A DNA stretch of 64,000 nucleotides from JAEZDR01 sp039811185 (GCA_039811185.1 JBDHYF010000006.1:62001-126000); one strand, 5' to 3'. Positions 41,731 to 51,298 are shown, counted from the stretch's first letter. Numbers and translations: made by a program. The notes: generated by a model not told the origin, from the letters alone.

Positions 41731-42731
41731 CAGAAAAAAACGAACTCATAATTGTTACCGGTGCTGCCGGGTTTATTGGAAGCTGCATGGTTGCGCATTT
41801 AAACGAGAACGGATATAATAATCTGATTTTGGTGGATGATTTTGAGAAGGATTATAAAGATGCCAACTGGAAGTTTAAATCGTATCGACGCGCTATTGGC
41901 CGCGAAGAGTTTTTTTCAGTACTGGAGAAAGATCAGATTAAGGCAGACATCATCATTCACCTGGGCGCAAGGACAGACACCACCGAGTTCGATTATTCTG
42001 TTCATCAAAAGCTAAACGTTGATTTTTCGATCGGCATTTGGAAGCATTGTGCTACCCACAACATTCCGCTTATTTATGCGTCTTCTGCGGCCACTTATGG
42101 CGCGGGTGAACATGGATATTCCGATAATCATCAACTGATTAACGAGCTTAAACCATTGAACCCTTACGGTGAAAGCAAAAACGAGTTCGATAAATGGGCG
42201 CTCCAACAAAACAGCCTTCCCGCCGGCTGGGCAGGGCTGAAGTTTTTTAATGTGTACGGTCCGAATGAATACCATAAAAACCGCATGGCGAGTGTGATAT
42301 GGCATTCTTTTAATCAGATACAAAACACCGGACAAGTGAAGCTGTTTAAAAGCCATAAGCCCGGCTATGATGATGGCAAACAACTGCGCGACTTTATTTA
42401 TGTGAAAGATGTAGTGAAGGTTATTTTCTGGATGATGGAAGCCATGTTAACGAACAACTGGACGGCCGGTAAAAACGGGATTTATAATTTAGGAACAGGC
42501 GAAGCCCGAACGTTTAATGACTTGGTAACCGCCACATTCCACGCACTCGGTTTGGAACCGAACATCCAATATATCGATATGCCCGAAGACCTCCGCAATA
42601 CCTATCAATATTTTACAGAAGCAGAAATGCATAAACTAAGATCGGCCGGATACACAAATGGTTTTTATTCGCTTGAAGAAGGTATCAACGACTACATAAA
42701 AAGTTATCTGCGCGAAATGAAGGTGCTGTAA
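41727..42731 (+). CDS. hldD: ADP-L-glycero-D-manno-heptose 6-epimerase
   Basis: Converts ADP-D,D-heptose to ADP-L,D-heptose for the LPS inner core. The 334-residue SDR protein has IIVTGAAGFIGS for NADP binding, HLGARTDTTE with the family DTTE motif, the YASSAATYG strand, and catalytic Y/K in NPYGESKNEFD, then KFFNVYGPNEYHK. Start overlaps the purL stop as ATGA, indicating translational coupling. Other heptose genes are not in the window. Confidence 0.93.
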   Translation: MTEKNELIIVTGAAGFIGSCMVAHLNENGYNNLILVDDFEKDYKDANWKFKSYRRAIGREEFFSVLEKDQIKADIIIHLGARTDTTEFDYSVHQKLNVDFSIGIWKHCATHNIPLIYASSAATYGAGEHGYSDNHQLINELKPLNPYGESKNEFDKWALQQNSLPAGWAGLKFFNVYGPNEYHKNRMASVIWHSFNQIQNTGQVKLFKSHKPGYDDGKQLRDFIYVKDVVKVIFWMMEAMLTNNWTAGKNGIYNLGTGEARTFNDLVTATFHALGLEPNIQYIDMPEDLRNTYQYFTEAEMHKLRSAGYTNGFYSLEEGINDYIKSYLREMKVL

Positions 42732-42734
42732 ACG

Positions 42735-43868
42735 CTACACAAGTGTTTTCAAAACCTCTATCACCCGGTCAATTTCTTCTTTTGAGTTGTACTTACTGAA
42801 CGAGAACCTGATCGTTGTTTGTTTGTTGTTACAGAGTGCATTAATAACGTGGCTTCCTGCCATCGCTCCGCTGGAACAGGCGCTGCCACCGGAAACGCAG
42901 ATGTTGTGTATGTCAAGATTAAAAAGCAGCATTTCTGTTTTGTCTGAAACTGGAAATCCAACACTGAGTACGGTGTACAAACAGCTTCCTTTTGGGTCGC
43001 CGTTAAAAATGATGCCGTCGAAATGTTCCGAGAGTTGGTTCATCATGTAAAACCGAAGCTCATTAATGATTTCCTCGTTCTTCTTACATTCTTTGTCGGC
43101 AATTTCAAGCGCTTTTGCGAAGCCTACAATGCCATACAGGTTTTCGGTGCCGGCGCGCATATTCCGCTCCTGAGCGCCTCCGTGCATCAACGGTTTCACT
43201 TTTATGTTTTCGTTTATATAGAGCATTCCCACTCCTTTAGGGCCATGAAACTTGTGGCCGGCGGCAGAAACAAAATCAACCGGAATTTTTCTCAAATCAA
43301 TTTTGTAGTGACCAATCGTTTGCACCATATCGCAATGGAAAAGTGCACCATACTGCTTACACAATGCTCCAATCAGCGCAGCATCGTTCATTACGCCGAT
43401 CTCATTATTGGCGTGCAGCAAACTCACAAGCGTTTTTCCGGGAAGACTTTTCAACAGTTCTTCTAAATGCGCCATGTCAACATATCCCCGATCATCAATT
43501 TTTACGTACTCAAGATGCGCTTGCTTCAACTTGTGCAGGTACTCAACAGTATGCAGCGTGGCGTGATGTTCAATTGGACTTGTAATGATGTTTTCGCAGT
43601 CCAGATCGCGGACAGCGCTGATGATAGCTGTGTTGCTGCTTTCTGTGCCGCCGCTTGTAAAAAAGATCTCCGCCGGATGCACATTTAAAATTTTTGCTAC
43701 ACTTTTCCTTGCATTTTCCACTGCCAGCCGGCTTTCTCTTCCGTAGCTGTATATGGAAGATGGATTACCGAAGTGAGTGGTAAGATAAGGCATCATTGCT
43801 TCCAACACTTCGGGCGATAAAGGGGTGGTGGCAGCATTATCGAAATATATGCGTGTATTACTGTGCAT
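42735..43868 (-). CDS. Cysteine desulfurase, NifS/IscS type
   Basis: A 377-residue PLP enzyme that releases sulfur from cysteine for Fe-S clusters or thio-modification. It opens IYFDNAATTPLSPEVLEAM, has SPIEHHA with the PLP-stacking H101, the Schiff-base K206 in AAGHKFHGPKG, and the persulfide C331 in SGGSACSSGA. The ATG at 43868 is the family start; a frame to 43889 lies within the -7 element. No Fe-S scaffold gene is adjacent, so its partner system is open. It converges with hldD. Confidence 0.93.
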   Translation of the reverse strand: MHSNTRIYFDNAATTPLSPEVLEAMMPYLTTHFGNPSSIYSYGRESRLAVENARKSVAKILNVHPAEIFFTSGGTESSNTAIISAVRDLDCENIITSPIEHHATLHTVEYLHKLKQAHLEYVKIDDRGYVDMAHLEELLKSLPGKTLVSLLHANNEIGVMNDAALIGALCKQYGALFHCDMVQTIGHYKIDLRKIPVDFVSAAGHKFHGPKGVGMLYINENIKVKPLMHGGAQERNMRAGTENLYGIVGFAKALEIADKECKKNEEIINELRFYMMNQLSEHFDGIIFNGDPKGSCLYTVLSVGFPVSDKTEMLLFNLDIHNICVSGGSACSSGAMAGSHVINALCNNKQTTIRFSFSKYNSKEEIDRVIEVLKTLV

Positions 43869-43886
43869 CAGGAAAAAAATTGGACG

Positions 43887-43894
43887 CAAAGTTA
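43887..43894 (-). promoter_or_regulatory. -7 promoter element for the cysteine desulfurase gene
   Basis: Minus strand TAACTTTG, exact TAnnTTTG match, 18 nt upstream of ATG 43868; it excludes the longer start at 43889. Confidence 0.6.
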
Positions 43895-43927
43895 ATCGAA
43901 AACATTTTTTTCAAGCCGTTAAAATGG

Positions 43928-45310
43928 CTACATGCTTTCTTTAATGTCCTGCATCAGCCGCCTTGCAATGTTGTCTGCGGTTGTTTCGAAATTACTTTCT
44001 GCGTAAATACGGATAATCGGCTCGGTGTTGCTCGACCTCAAATGAACCCAGTCGTCTTCAAATTCTATTTTCAATCCATCATCCGTGTTAATCGGATTGT
44101 TTTTATATTTTTTCTGAATCAGGGAAAAAATATCGGTGATGTTCAGGCTTTTCTCTAATTCAATCTTGTTCTTGCTGATGAAATAATCAGGATACTGACG
44201 GCGAATTTGTTTCACACTTTTTCCGGATTTAGCAGCAAAGGACAGAAACAACGCAATCCCAATTAAAGCATCGCGTCCGTAATGCAGGTCCGGCACAATT
44301 ACACCACCGTTTCCTTCACCTCCGATAACGGCATTCACTTCCTTCATTTTATTTACCACATTCACTTCACCAACAGCGCTCGGAAAATAGCTGCCCCCAT
44401 GCTTTACGGTTACATCTTTCAAAGCTCGTGTGGACGACATATTGCTTACCGTGTTGCCCACTTTGTTCTGAAGAACATAGTCAGCCACTGCAACCAAAGT
44501 GTATTCTTCTCCAAACAACGATCCGTCCTCACAAACAAAGCAAAGCCTGTCTACATCAGGGTCTACAGCAATTCCGAGGTTTGCTTTTTGCTTGTTTACT
44601 TCGTTGCATAACTCAGTAAGATGCTGGGGAAGCGGCTCCGGGTTATGCGCAAAACGGCCATTCACTTCTTCATTTAATACAACAATATCTTTTACACCCA
44701 ATGCTTTTAAAAGAGCCGGCACCGCGAAGGAGCCACTGCTGTTAATCGCATCAACAACAATTTTAAATTTTGCTTTGCGGATGGCTGCAATATCAACAAT
44801 AGGATAATTAACAATGGCGTCGATGTGTTGCTGTAAAGCCGTTTCGTTATGGGTTAGGCTGCCAAGTTTGTCGACACCTGCAAAAACGAAATCTTCTTTT
44901 TCAGCCATTTCAAGAATTTCATTTCCCACCTCTGCGCTAATGAATTCGCCGTGATGGTTGAGAAGTTTCAGCGCATTCCATTCTTTCGGATTATGGCTTG
45001 CAGTAATAATAATACCGCCGGCAGCTTTTTCAAAAACTACCATCATTTCAACCGTAGGAGTTGTGCTGAGGCCAACGTCAATTACATCAATTCCCAACCC
45101 GGTTAATGTACTGTTTACAAGGCTTTGCACCATTGGGCCGCTGATGCGTCCATCGCGTCCAACAACTACTTTTTTATTGTCAGGATTTTCTTTTAAAAGC
45201 CAGCTTCCATAGGCTGCGGTAAACTTTACAACATCGAGTGGGCTAAGTGTTTCTGCGGGTCGTCCTCCTATCGTTCCTCTGATTCCGGAAATGCTTTTTA
45301 TAAGCGCCAT
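43928..45310 (-). CDS. glmM: Phosphoglucosamine mutase (phosphohexomutase family)
   Basis: A 460-residue alpha-D-phosphohexomutase expected to convert glucosamine 6-phosphate to glucosamine 1-phosphate. The phosphoserine is S105 in TASHNPKEWNALKLL, the metal loop is DPDVDRLCF, the sugar-specificity loop GGEGNGGVI, and the phosphate-binding SSNTEPIIRIYAE ends the protein. Family members with this sequence in Bacteroidota are assigned as GlmM, though phosphomannomutase activity cannot be excluded. ATG 45310 is the family start (ALIKSISGIRGTIGG). It feeds the GlmU-like enzyme encoded at 1775-2914. Confidence 0.85.
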   Translation of the reverse strand: MALIKSISGIRGTIGGRPAETLSPLDVVKFTAAYGSWLLKENPDNKKVVVGRDGRISGPMVQSLVNSTLTGLGIDVIDVGLSTTPTVEMMVVFEKAAGGIIITASHNPKEWNALKLLNHHGEFISAEVGNEILEMAEKEDFVFAGVDKLGSLTHNETALQQHIDAIVNYPIVDIAAIRKAKFKIVVDAINSSGSFAVPALLKALGVKDIVVLNEEVNGRFAHNPEPLPQHLTELCNEVNKQKANLGIAVDPDVDRLCFVCEDGSLFGEEYTLVAVADYVLQNKVGNTVSNMSSTRALKDVTVKHGGSYFPSAVGEVNVVNKMKEVNAVIGGEGNGGVIVPDLHYGRDALIGIALFLSFAAKSGKSVKQIRRQYPDYFISKNKIELEKSLNITDIFSLIQKKYKNNPINTDDGLKIEFEDDWVHLRSSNTEPIIRIYAESNFETTADNIARRLMQDIKESM

Positions 45311-45337
45311 CTTTTGAAAAAAATTTTTAGCGGGCAA

Positions 45338-45345
45338 CAAACATA
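45338..45345 (-). promoter_or_regulatory. -7 promoter element for glmM
   Basis: Minus strand TATGTTTG, exact TAnnTTTG match, 27 nt upstream of ATG 45310; it excludes an in-frame longer start at 45340. Confidence 0.6.
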
Positions 45346-45449
45346 GTCAGAAAAACCAAATTTTAAGATTAAACCTTTGGCGTCACGGCATATTTTTTTG
45401 AATCTTGCATGGCGCACTGCACAACACATTTTATAATTAACTGAAAGAC

Positions 45450-46190
45450 ATGGATAATGCATGGTATAAAGAGTGGTTCAATTCTTCTTATTATCATCTT
45501 TTATATAAAAACCGGAGCGAGAAAGAAGCCGACGATTTTATTACCCGGCTGCTTGCTTATTTAAAGCCCTTTGAAGGCGCTAAAATGCTCGACGTGGCTT
45601 GCGGAAAGGGCCGCCACAGCCGCGTTCTGGCCGAAGAAGGGTTTCGTGTAACAGGTATCGATTTATCGGAAAATTCTATTGAAGAAGCTTCCAAATTTGC
45701 AGGTCCTCGTTTGCATTTTTATGTGCATGATATGCGCCTTCCTTTCTGGATCAATTATTTCGATTATGTATTTAATTTTTTTACAAGCTTCGGATATTTT
45801 AATACCCGTCGTGAACACGATGCGGCCATCAGATCGATGGCGCAGGCGCTAAACGATAAAGGCGTTTTGGTGATGGATTATCTCAATGTGAGACAAGCCG
45901 AGAAAAAGCTGGTTGCCGCAGAAATTGAAGAGAGAGGCGAAACGCTTTTTCATATTAAAAGATGGCAGAACGACACCCATTTTTTTAAGCAGATTTCTAT
46001 AGAGGAAAAGGGGCGTATGCTGCCGCAGGTGCACACTGAGAAAGTTGCGAAGTTTACGCTGGCCGACTTTACCGGCATGCTTTCTTTTCGCGGAATGCAG
46101 ATTAAGCAAGTGTTTGGTAACTATCAACTTGAACCTTACCATCCCGAAGATTCGCCGCGCCTTATTTTGCTTGCACAGAAGGATCGCTAA
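45450..46190 (+). CDS. Class I SAM-dependent methyltransferase
   Basis: A 246-residue methyltransferase with Rossmann motif I MLDVACGKGRHSRVLAEEG (residues 49-67), acidic motif TGIDLSENSIEEA and post-motif FDYVFNFFTSFGYF. The size and WYKEWFNSSYYHLLYKNRSEKEA opening are seen in a Bacteroidota family of unknown target. It precedes lpxK by 43 nt on the same strand and probably shares its transcript. Substrate unknown. Confidence 0.88.
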   Translation: MDNAWYKEWFNSSYYHLLYKNRSEKEADDFITRLLAYLKPFEGAKMLDVACGKGRHSRVLAEEGFRVTGIDLSENSIEEASKFAGPRLHFYVHDMRLPFWINYFDYVFNFFTSFGYFNTRREHDAAIRSMAQALNDKGVLVMDYLNVRQAEKKLVAAEIEERGETLFHIKRWQNDTHFFKQISIEEKGRMLPQVHTEKVAKFTLADFTGMLSFRGMQIKQVFGNYQLEPYHPEDSPRLILLAQKDR

Positions 46191-46233
46191 CTGTTCATCA
46201 CCTATCTTTATTGCTTTACAACCGCTTGGGTTT

Positions 46234-47334
46234 ATGAATTTCAACGATTTTTTTCTAAAGTCTTTTCGCATATTGCTATTGCCTTTTTCTATTCTTTATG
46301 GCCTCATCATCATCATCAGGAATTTCTTATACGATAAAAACGTCCTTAAGTCGGTGCGGTTTAATTTGCCCGTGATATGTGTTGGAAACCTTGCGGTTGG
46401 CGGAACAGGAAAATCTCCGATGGTTGAGTACCTTATTCGGATTTTAAAGGAGGAACACAGGCCTGCAACGCTGAGCCGCGGCTACAAAAGAAAAACAAAA
46501 GGTTATGCCCTTGCCGGCGTCGGCACAACGGCACTCGACATTGGCGATGAGCCGATGCAGTTTTTTAATAAACATCCCGACATAGCGGTGGCAGTAGGAG
46601 AAGAGCGAATTGTTGCTATTCCACAACTCCTGCACGATCGTCCGGAAACTGACGTCATTATTTTGGACGATGCTTTTCAGCACCGCGCCGTAAAGCCCGG
46701 ATTCAACATCCTGCTCACTGAGTGCAATAACCTTTTTACCAAAGATTTCTTTTTACCAACAGGCGACCTCCGCGACCAATACAGCTCCGCAAATCGCGCC
46801 GACATCATCATCGTAACCAAATGCCCGCCCGATCTATCCCAACAACAACGAGAAGATATAACCGCTGAAATATTCCCGAAAAAAAACCAGCAGATCTTCT
46901 TTACCACCATCGATTACGGAACGCCTTACCACATCATTACCGGCCGGGAAAGAAGCCTCCGGCCCGACGACGAAGTGCTGCTTGTATCCGGCATCGCAAA
47001 CCCCAAACCGCTTAAACAATATCTTTTCGAACACACAGCCACCTACTATCAAATCAATTATCGCGATCACCACATTTTTACCATCGACGACCTGAAAGAA
47101 ATTACGCATCAGTTCAATACGCAGGTAGAAAAGGAAAGTGGTATGATAATTACAACAGAAAAGGATGCAGTAAGATTTCTGAAATTTCATCAGCATCTTC
47201 AGGAACTGCCGCTTTACATTTTGCCGATACAACACCGCTTTCTGTTTCAGGAAGGCAGCCGTTTTGAATCGGAAATCAAAAACTTTATCAGGAATTTTAA
47301 AACAACAAATGAACAACAAGAAATCAAAAAATAA
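46234..47334 (+). CDS. lpxK: Tetraacyldisaccharide 4'-kinase
   Basis: Phosphorylates the 4' position of the lipid A disaccharide at the inner membrane. The 366-residue protein has an N-terminal membrane anchor (ILLLPFSILYGLIIIIR), the P-loop GNLAVGGTGKSP, SRGYKRKTKGY, and DVIILDDAFQHRAVKPG with the catalytic DDxFQH motif. I start at ATG 46234 (NFNDFFLKSFRI); the longer frame from 46045 overlaps the upstream gene with a non-coding-like leader. Its end overlaps rnr by 26 nt. Confidence 0.93.
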   Translation: MNFNDFFLKSFRILLLPFSILYGLIIIIRNFLYDKNVLKSVRFNLPVICVGNLAVGGTGKSPMVEYLIRILKEEHRPATLSRGYKRKTKGYALAGVGTTALDIGDEPMQFFNKHPDIAVAVGEERIVAIPQLLHDRPETDVIILDDAFQHRAVKPGFNILLTECNNLFTKDFFLPTGDLRDQYSSANRADIIIVTKCPPDLSQQQREDITAEIFPKKNQQIFFTTIDYGTPYHIITGRERSLRPDDEVLLVSGIANPKPLKQYLFEHTATYYQINYRDHHIFTIDDLKEITHQFNTQVEKESGMIITTEKDAVRFLKFHQHLQELPLYILPIQHRFLFQEGSRFESEIKNFIRNFKTTNEQQEIKK

Positions 47335-49372
47335 ATCAAAGAAAGAGGCAAGCCGTGTGAAAGCTGGAACGCTTGAGATAACGCGCTCAGGCCTGGGATT
47401 CGTAGTGGTAGAAAACGAAGAAAACGACATCCTCGTGCGCCCCAACGACATGAATCACGCACTGAACGGCGACAAGGTGGAAGTGAAGGTGATTAAAGAA
47501 AACACCTCCACAAAAAAACGAGAAGGGAGAATTACAAAAGTGATCTCGCGGAGGCAGAAAGAGTTTGTAGGCCGCATACAACTGTCCGAACATTTTGCAT
47601 TTTTTATTACTGAAAGCGATAACTCGGTTCCGGATTTTTATATTCCGTTGAACCAGCTTAACGGCGCCACCCAGAACGACAAAGTGATTGTAGAATTGAT
47701 TAAGTGGGATGAAGACGATAAGAAGCCGGTGGGCAAAGTGGTGGCAAAGCTCGATGCTGCTTCTCAAAGCGATCTCGCCATGAAATCTCTCCTCGCCGAA
47801 AATGGCTTTCCGCTGATGTTCCCCGACGATGTAATTGAAGAAACAGAGCGGCTTCCCGATACCATTTCTGCGGAAGACGTGGCGGGCCGAAAAGATTGTC
47901 GCAGCCTGCTTACCTTCACCATCGACCCCGCTGATGCCAAAGACTTCGACGATGCGATTTCCTTTCGAAAGCTAAAGAACGGTAATTTGGAAGTGGGCGT
48001 ACATATTGCCGACGTAAGCCATTTTGTAACACCCGGCACTGCGCTCGACGACGAAGCTTATAAAAAAGCCACGTCCGTTTATTTGCCCGACCGTGTAAAC
48101 CCCATGCTTCCGGAAAAAATTTCGAACGAACTGTGTTCGCTGCGGCCAAATGAAGACAAGCTTTGCTTTTCCGCTATTTTTCAAATTAGCGCAAAGGCAC
48201 AGGTTAAAAATTACTGGCTCGGCAAAACCGTTATTCATTCAAACTTCCGGTTCGCGTACGAAGACGCACAGAAAATTATAGAAGGCGGAGAAGGCAACTA
48301 CCGCGATGAAATATTAGCCTTGCATGCTATAACGGCTCAACTGCGGAAGAAACGTTTTAGTAAGGGTGCCATCAACTTTTCATCGCAGGAAGTGCGCTTC
48401 CGGCTCGATGAAAAAGGAAAACCCATCGGCATCGTGATTAAAGAAAGCAAGGAAGCAAATCAGTTAATTGAAGAATTGATGTTGCTGGCAAACAAAACCG
48501 TGGCTGAATACATTTCGAAAATTAAAATCAATAAAAAAACAATTCCGTTTCCTTTCAGGGTGCACGATGCGCCGGACGAAATAAAGCTGATGCCCTTTGT
48601 TGAGTTTGCAAAAAAGTTTGGATATAAATTCGATACTTCGACGCCGGCGCAGATTGCGCACAGCTTTAACGCCATGCTCGACGCGGTGAAAGGCCGTCCG
48701 GAGCAGCATGTGTTGGAACAGTTGGGCATTCGTACTATGGCAAAAGCCGCTTACACCACCAACAACATCGGCCACTATGGCCTGGCGTTCGAAAATTACT
48801 GTCATTTCACATCGCCTATCCGCCGTTATCCTGATATCATGGTACACCGCATTCTCGAATCGGCTTTACAGGAATCGCCCATCATCGATAAAAAATTGGA
48901 GCAGAAATGTGTGCATTGCAGCGAACGCGAACGGGCAGCAATGGAAGTGGAACGCGCCGCAAACAAATACAAGCAGGTTGAGTATATGCAGGATTATCTG
49001 GGTCACGATTTCGACGCGGTAATCACCGGCGTGGCCCCGATGGGATTTTGGGCCGAAACAATTGAGCAGAAGTGCGAAGGATTGGTAAGCATCAACGATC
49101 TTTCGGACTATGACGAATTTTTATATGTAGAGTCGGAATTTATGCTTGCAGGAAGAAGGAGCGGCCGCACCTTTAGAATGGGTGATAAACTAAAAATTAA
49201 AGTGGTTGCAGCGAGCCTCGACAAACGTCAGCTCGATTATCAGTGGGTACCAAACGGAAGTGAACAAGAGAGCGAAAGAACTGCGCCGATAGCTGTCAGA
49301 GCTAAAAAAACGGTCGATAAAAAGCATGAAAAACCCGGCTCTAAAAACAAGGCGCGTAAAAAGAAAAGTTAG
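47309..49372 (+). CDS. rnr: Ribonuclease R
   Basis: A 687-residue 3'-5' exoribonuclease that degrades structured RNA. A basic N-terminus (KKSKNKSKKEASRVK) leads to a cold-shock/OB domain, then the RNB catalytic domain with DPADAKDFDDA around residues 206-216 containing the metal-binding aspartates, HVADVSHFV, TSVYLPDRVNPMLPE and TSPIRRYPDIMVHR, and a C-terminal S1 domain (VITGVAPMGFWAETIE) with a Lys-rich tail. ATG 47309 is preferred over an upstream TTG at 47264. It overlaps lpxK, so translation is probably coupled. Confidence 0.95.
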   Translation: MNNKKSKNKSKKEASRVKAGTLEITRSGLGFVVVENEENDILVRPNDMNHALNGDKVEVKVIKENTSTKKREGRITKVISRRQKEFVGRIQLSEHFAFFITESDNSVPDFYIPLNQLNGATQNDKVIVELIKWDEDDKKPVGKVVAKLDAASQSDLAMKSLLAENGFPLMFPDDVIEETERLPDTISAEDVAGRKDCRSLLTFTIDPADAKDFDDAISFRKLKNGNLEVGVHIADVSHFVTPGTALDDEAYKKATSVYLPDRVNPMLPEKISNELCSLRPNEDKLCFSAIFQISAKAQVKNYWLGKTVIHSNFRFAYEDAQKIIEGGEGNYRDEILALHAITAQLRKKRFSKGAINFSSQEVRFRLDEKGKPIGIVIKESKEANQLIEELMLLANKTVAEYISKIKINKKTIPFPFRVHDAPDEIKLMPFVEFAKKFGYKFDTSTPAQIAHSFNAMLDAVKGRPEQHVLEQLGIRTMAKAAYTTNNIGHYGLAFENYCHFTSPIRRYPDIMVHRILESALQESPIIDKKLEQKCVHCSERERAAMEVERAANKYKQVEYMQDYLGHDFDAVITGVAPMGFWAETIEQKCEGLVSINDLSDYDEFLYVESEFMLAGRRSGRTFRMGDKLKIKVVAASLDKRQLDYQWVPNGSEQESERTAPIAVRAKKTVDKKHEKPGSKNKARKKKS

Positions 49373-49453
49373 AATATTATGTTACCGGCGGAGGCCCGCT
49401 AAGGAAGCTCCCGTCGCGTCGCACCGCGCATCGTTCACCTCAGTCAGGAGCAT

Positions 49454-49489
49454 AAAAAAAGCAGTCTGTTTTTGTTAGACTGCTTTTTT
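49454..49489. terminator. Bidirectional rho-independent terminator between rnr and tRNA-Val
   Basis: Stem GCAGTCT (49461-49467) with AGACTGC (49477-49483), 9-nt loop, flanked by seven A on the left and six T on the right, so it works on both strands: after rnr (plus) and after tRNA-Val (minus). Confidence 0.88.
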
Positions 49490-49490
49490 G

Positions 49491-49565
49491 TGGGAGTTGA
49501 CGGGATCGAACCGCCGACCCTCTGCTTGTAAGGCAGATGCTCTAAACCAGCTGAGCTAAACTCCC
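49491..49565 (-). tRNA. tRNA-Val (anticodon UAC)
   Basis: On the minus strand a 75-nt cloverleaf folds fully: acceptor GGGAGTT/AACTCCC with discriminator A, D arm GCTC/GAGC with AGCTGGTTTA loop, anticodon stem TCTGC/GCAGA with loop CTTACAA (anticodon TAC), variable loop GGGTC and T arm GGCGG TTCGATC CCGTC. CCA is not encoded. A well-formed promoter lies upstream and a terminator downstream, so this is a single-gene unit. Confidence 0.97.
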
Positions 49566-49595
49566 TTTTTCCAAGGCTTTATCGCTTTGGGAGTG

Positions 49596-49626
49596 CAAAT
49601 ATAGGAGCAGAATAATTATCGCCAAA
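49596..49626 (-). promoter_or_regulatory. Full Bacteroidota promoter of tRNA-Val
   Basis: Minus strand -33 TTTG (49623-49626), 19-nt spacer, -7 TATATTTG (49596-49603): an exact two-box match to the Bacteroidota housekeeping consensus, 30 nt upstream of the mature tRNA 5' end. Confidence 0.85.
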
Positions 49627-49792
49627 TTTTTATTCTCTTTTTTTTAGAAAGTGTTTCGCAAGGAATGAAAAACCAAAATACCCCTCGTCCATATTTCTAC
49701 TTAAAAATCATTCATTGCATCCGCCGACAGGCCCGGCAAAATAAAAAATAGAGATAAATTGCAGATAATTCAGTTCACTGCCAAACAATTCA

Positions 49793-50320
49793 ATGTTGAA
49801 AAATATTCTCTCCGGCGCACAAATACAACTAACCATCGAAAGGCTTGCCGTACAAATGATGGAAAGTCGTTCTACTTTCGAAAACACAGTCATCATCGGC
49901 CTGCAGCCTCGAGGTGTGTTCTTCAGCGATCAAATTACTGAGGTACTAAAAAAAGAAACAAAGCAAAATATTCAATACGGACAGCTTGACATCACTTTTT
50001 ACCGCGACGACGTAAGGCGCGAATTGCATGTAGCCAACAAAACCAACATCAACTTTTCCATCGAAAACAAAGAAGTGATTTTAATCGATGATGTGCTGTT
50101 TACCGGCAGAACAATCCGCTCCGCTTTTGATGCACTCCTCGATTTTGGACGGCCTGCAAAGGTTGAGCTCTGTGTATTGATCGACCGTCGGTTTTCTCGC
50201 GAATTTCCCATTCAGCCCACCTACACCGGAAGGGCCATCAATACATTCGAAAACGACAAAGTAAAAGTGCACTGGAGAGGCGCCGGCCACACTGCCGACG
50301 AAGTGGTGCTACATCAGTAA
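49793..50320 (+). CDS. pyrR: PyrR-type phosphoribosyltransferase
   Basis: A 175-residue protein with the PRPP-binding motif VILIDDVLFTGRTIRSA (about residues 92-108), an N-terminal TFENTVIIGLQPRGVFFSD and LCVLIDRRFSREFPIQPTY, all typical of PyrR. PyrR has uracil phosphoribosyltransferase activity and in Gram-positives binds pyr mRNA; whether it attenuates in Bacteroidota is not shown, and no pyr operon or leader is present here. The next gene follows after 9 nt. Confidence 0.92.
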   Translation: MLKNILSGAQIQLTIERLAVQMMESRSTFENTVIIGLQPRGVFFSDQITEVLKKETKQNIQYGQLDITFYRDDVRRELHVANKTNINFSIENKEVILIDDVLFTGRTIRSAFDALLDFGRPAKVELCVLIDRRFSREFPIQPTYTGRAINTFENDKVKVHWRGAGHTADEVVLHQ

Positions 50321-50329
50321 AAACAATCT

Positions 50330-51256
50330 ATGAAAAAAACGCTTTTTGTTTTATTCCTTCTGCCACTACAACTATTTGCGCAGGATTTTTCAGGTCTTTG
50401 GACGGGATATTTATATAACGACACCACCGGCGATAAACTTCACTACGAAATTTTAGTACAGGAAAAAAACGGCGATTTTTTCGGATACAGCCTTACCAAT
50501 TTTATTCTGAACGATCGGCTGCTTACCGGTGTTAAACGGCTGAAGCTCTCCGAAATAAAAAATAAATTAGTAGTGGAAGACGACATTCTTGTTTACGACA
50601 ATTACCCGGTACGCCCGCCCAAGGGAGTGAAGCAACTGTCGACATTGTCGTTGGAAACGAAGCCCAATCATACTATTCTGAATGGAAAATTCATTACCAG
50701 CAGAAACAAGCATTTCAGAGCCCTAACCGGAAAAGTTAAGCTCGAAAAGTCGAAGGATTATGCTGCGAGCCGCCTGATTAAAAAGTTGCGCGAACTAAAT
50801 CTCCTCGACGAATTTGCGTTGCTTGAGATTCCTTTAAAAGATACAACGCCGGTTGTTGTTGTACCGAAGCCCGTACCGCCGCCAACCATCCTTCAGCTAC
50901 TAAAGGAGCGGTCGGTTCAAACCATAAAAACAATTTGGTTCCGGAGCGATAGCCTCACCATAAATTTATACGATAATGGTTATGTAGACGGCGATAGCGT
51001 GAGCCTGATTATTAACGGTGAGGTCGTTCTGAAAAATCAGCGCTTATCGCAGAAAGCCATCACCTTCGGCCTGAGAACCGACAAAGGTAAGGCCGACTCC
51101 ATTCACCTTACCATATTTGCGCAAAACTTAGGGAGCGTTCCGCCAAATACCGGCTTGATTGTGATCAATGACGGCAACTCGCGATACGAGGTAAACTTCT
51201 CCGGCGATTTAAAAAACAATCAGGCGATTTTGCTGAAAAGAAAACCTGACAACTAA
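50330..51256 (+). CDS. Hypothetical secreted protein
   Basis: A 308-residue protein with signal MKKTLFVLFLLPLQLFAQ. The N-terminal domain (19-150) starts DFSGLWTGYLYND and is beta-rich, like a lipocalin-type fold. A Pro-rich linker (about 180-192, VPKPVPPP) joins a C-terminal beta-sandwich-like domain (IWFRSDSLTINLYDNGYVDGDSVSLIINGE). I do not recognise a named family. It sits 9 nt after pyrR and may be co-transcribed, though the functional link is unclear. Confidence 0.75.
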   Translation: MKKTLFVLFLLPLQLFAQDFSGLWTGYLYNDTTGDKLHYEILVQEKNGDFFGYSLTNFILNDRLLTGVKRLKLSEIKNKLVVEDDILVYDNYPVRPPKGVKQLSTLSLETKPNHTILNGKFITSRNKHFRALTGKVKLEKSKDYAASRLIKKLRELNLLDEFALLEIPLKDTTPVVVVPKPVPPPTILQLLKERSVQTIKTIWFRSDSLTINLYDNGYVDGDSVSLIINGEVVLKNQRLSQKAITFGLRTDKGKADSIHLTIFAQNLGSVPPNTGLIVINDGNSRYEVNFSGDLKNNQAILLKRKPDN

Positions 51257-51298
51257 GTTAATTTCCGGATAAAAGTATTTACTGACTTTTTATTGGGC

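Noticed and set aside
46045..46233. A 63-residue N-terminal extension of LpxK
   Set aside because: It lies in the last part of the methyltransferase gene in another frame, has no family similarity, and the ATG at 46234 gives the normal LpxK start with its membrane anchor.
49491..49565. tRNA-Val as an integration site for a mobile element
   Set aside because: No duplicated tRNA 3' end, integrase or cargo region is found next to it; both flanks are housekeeping genes.
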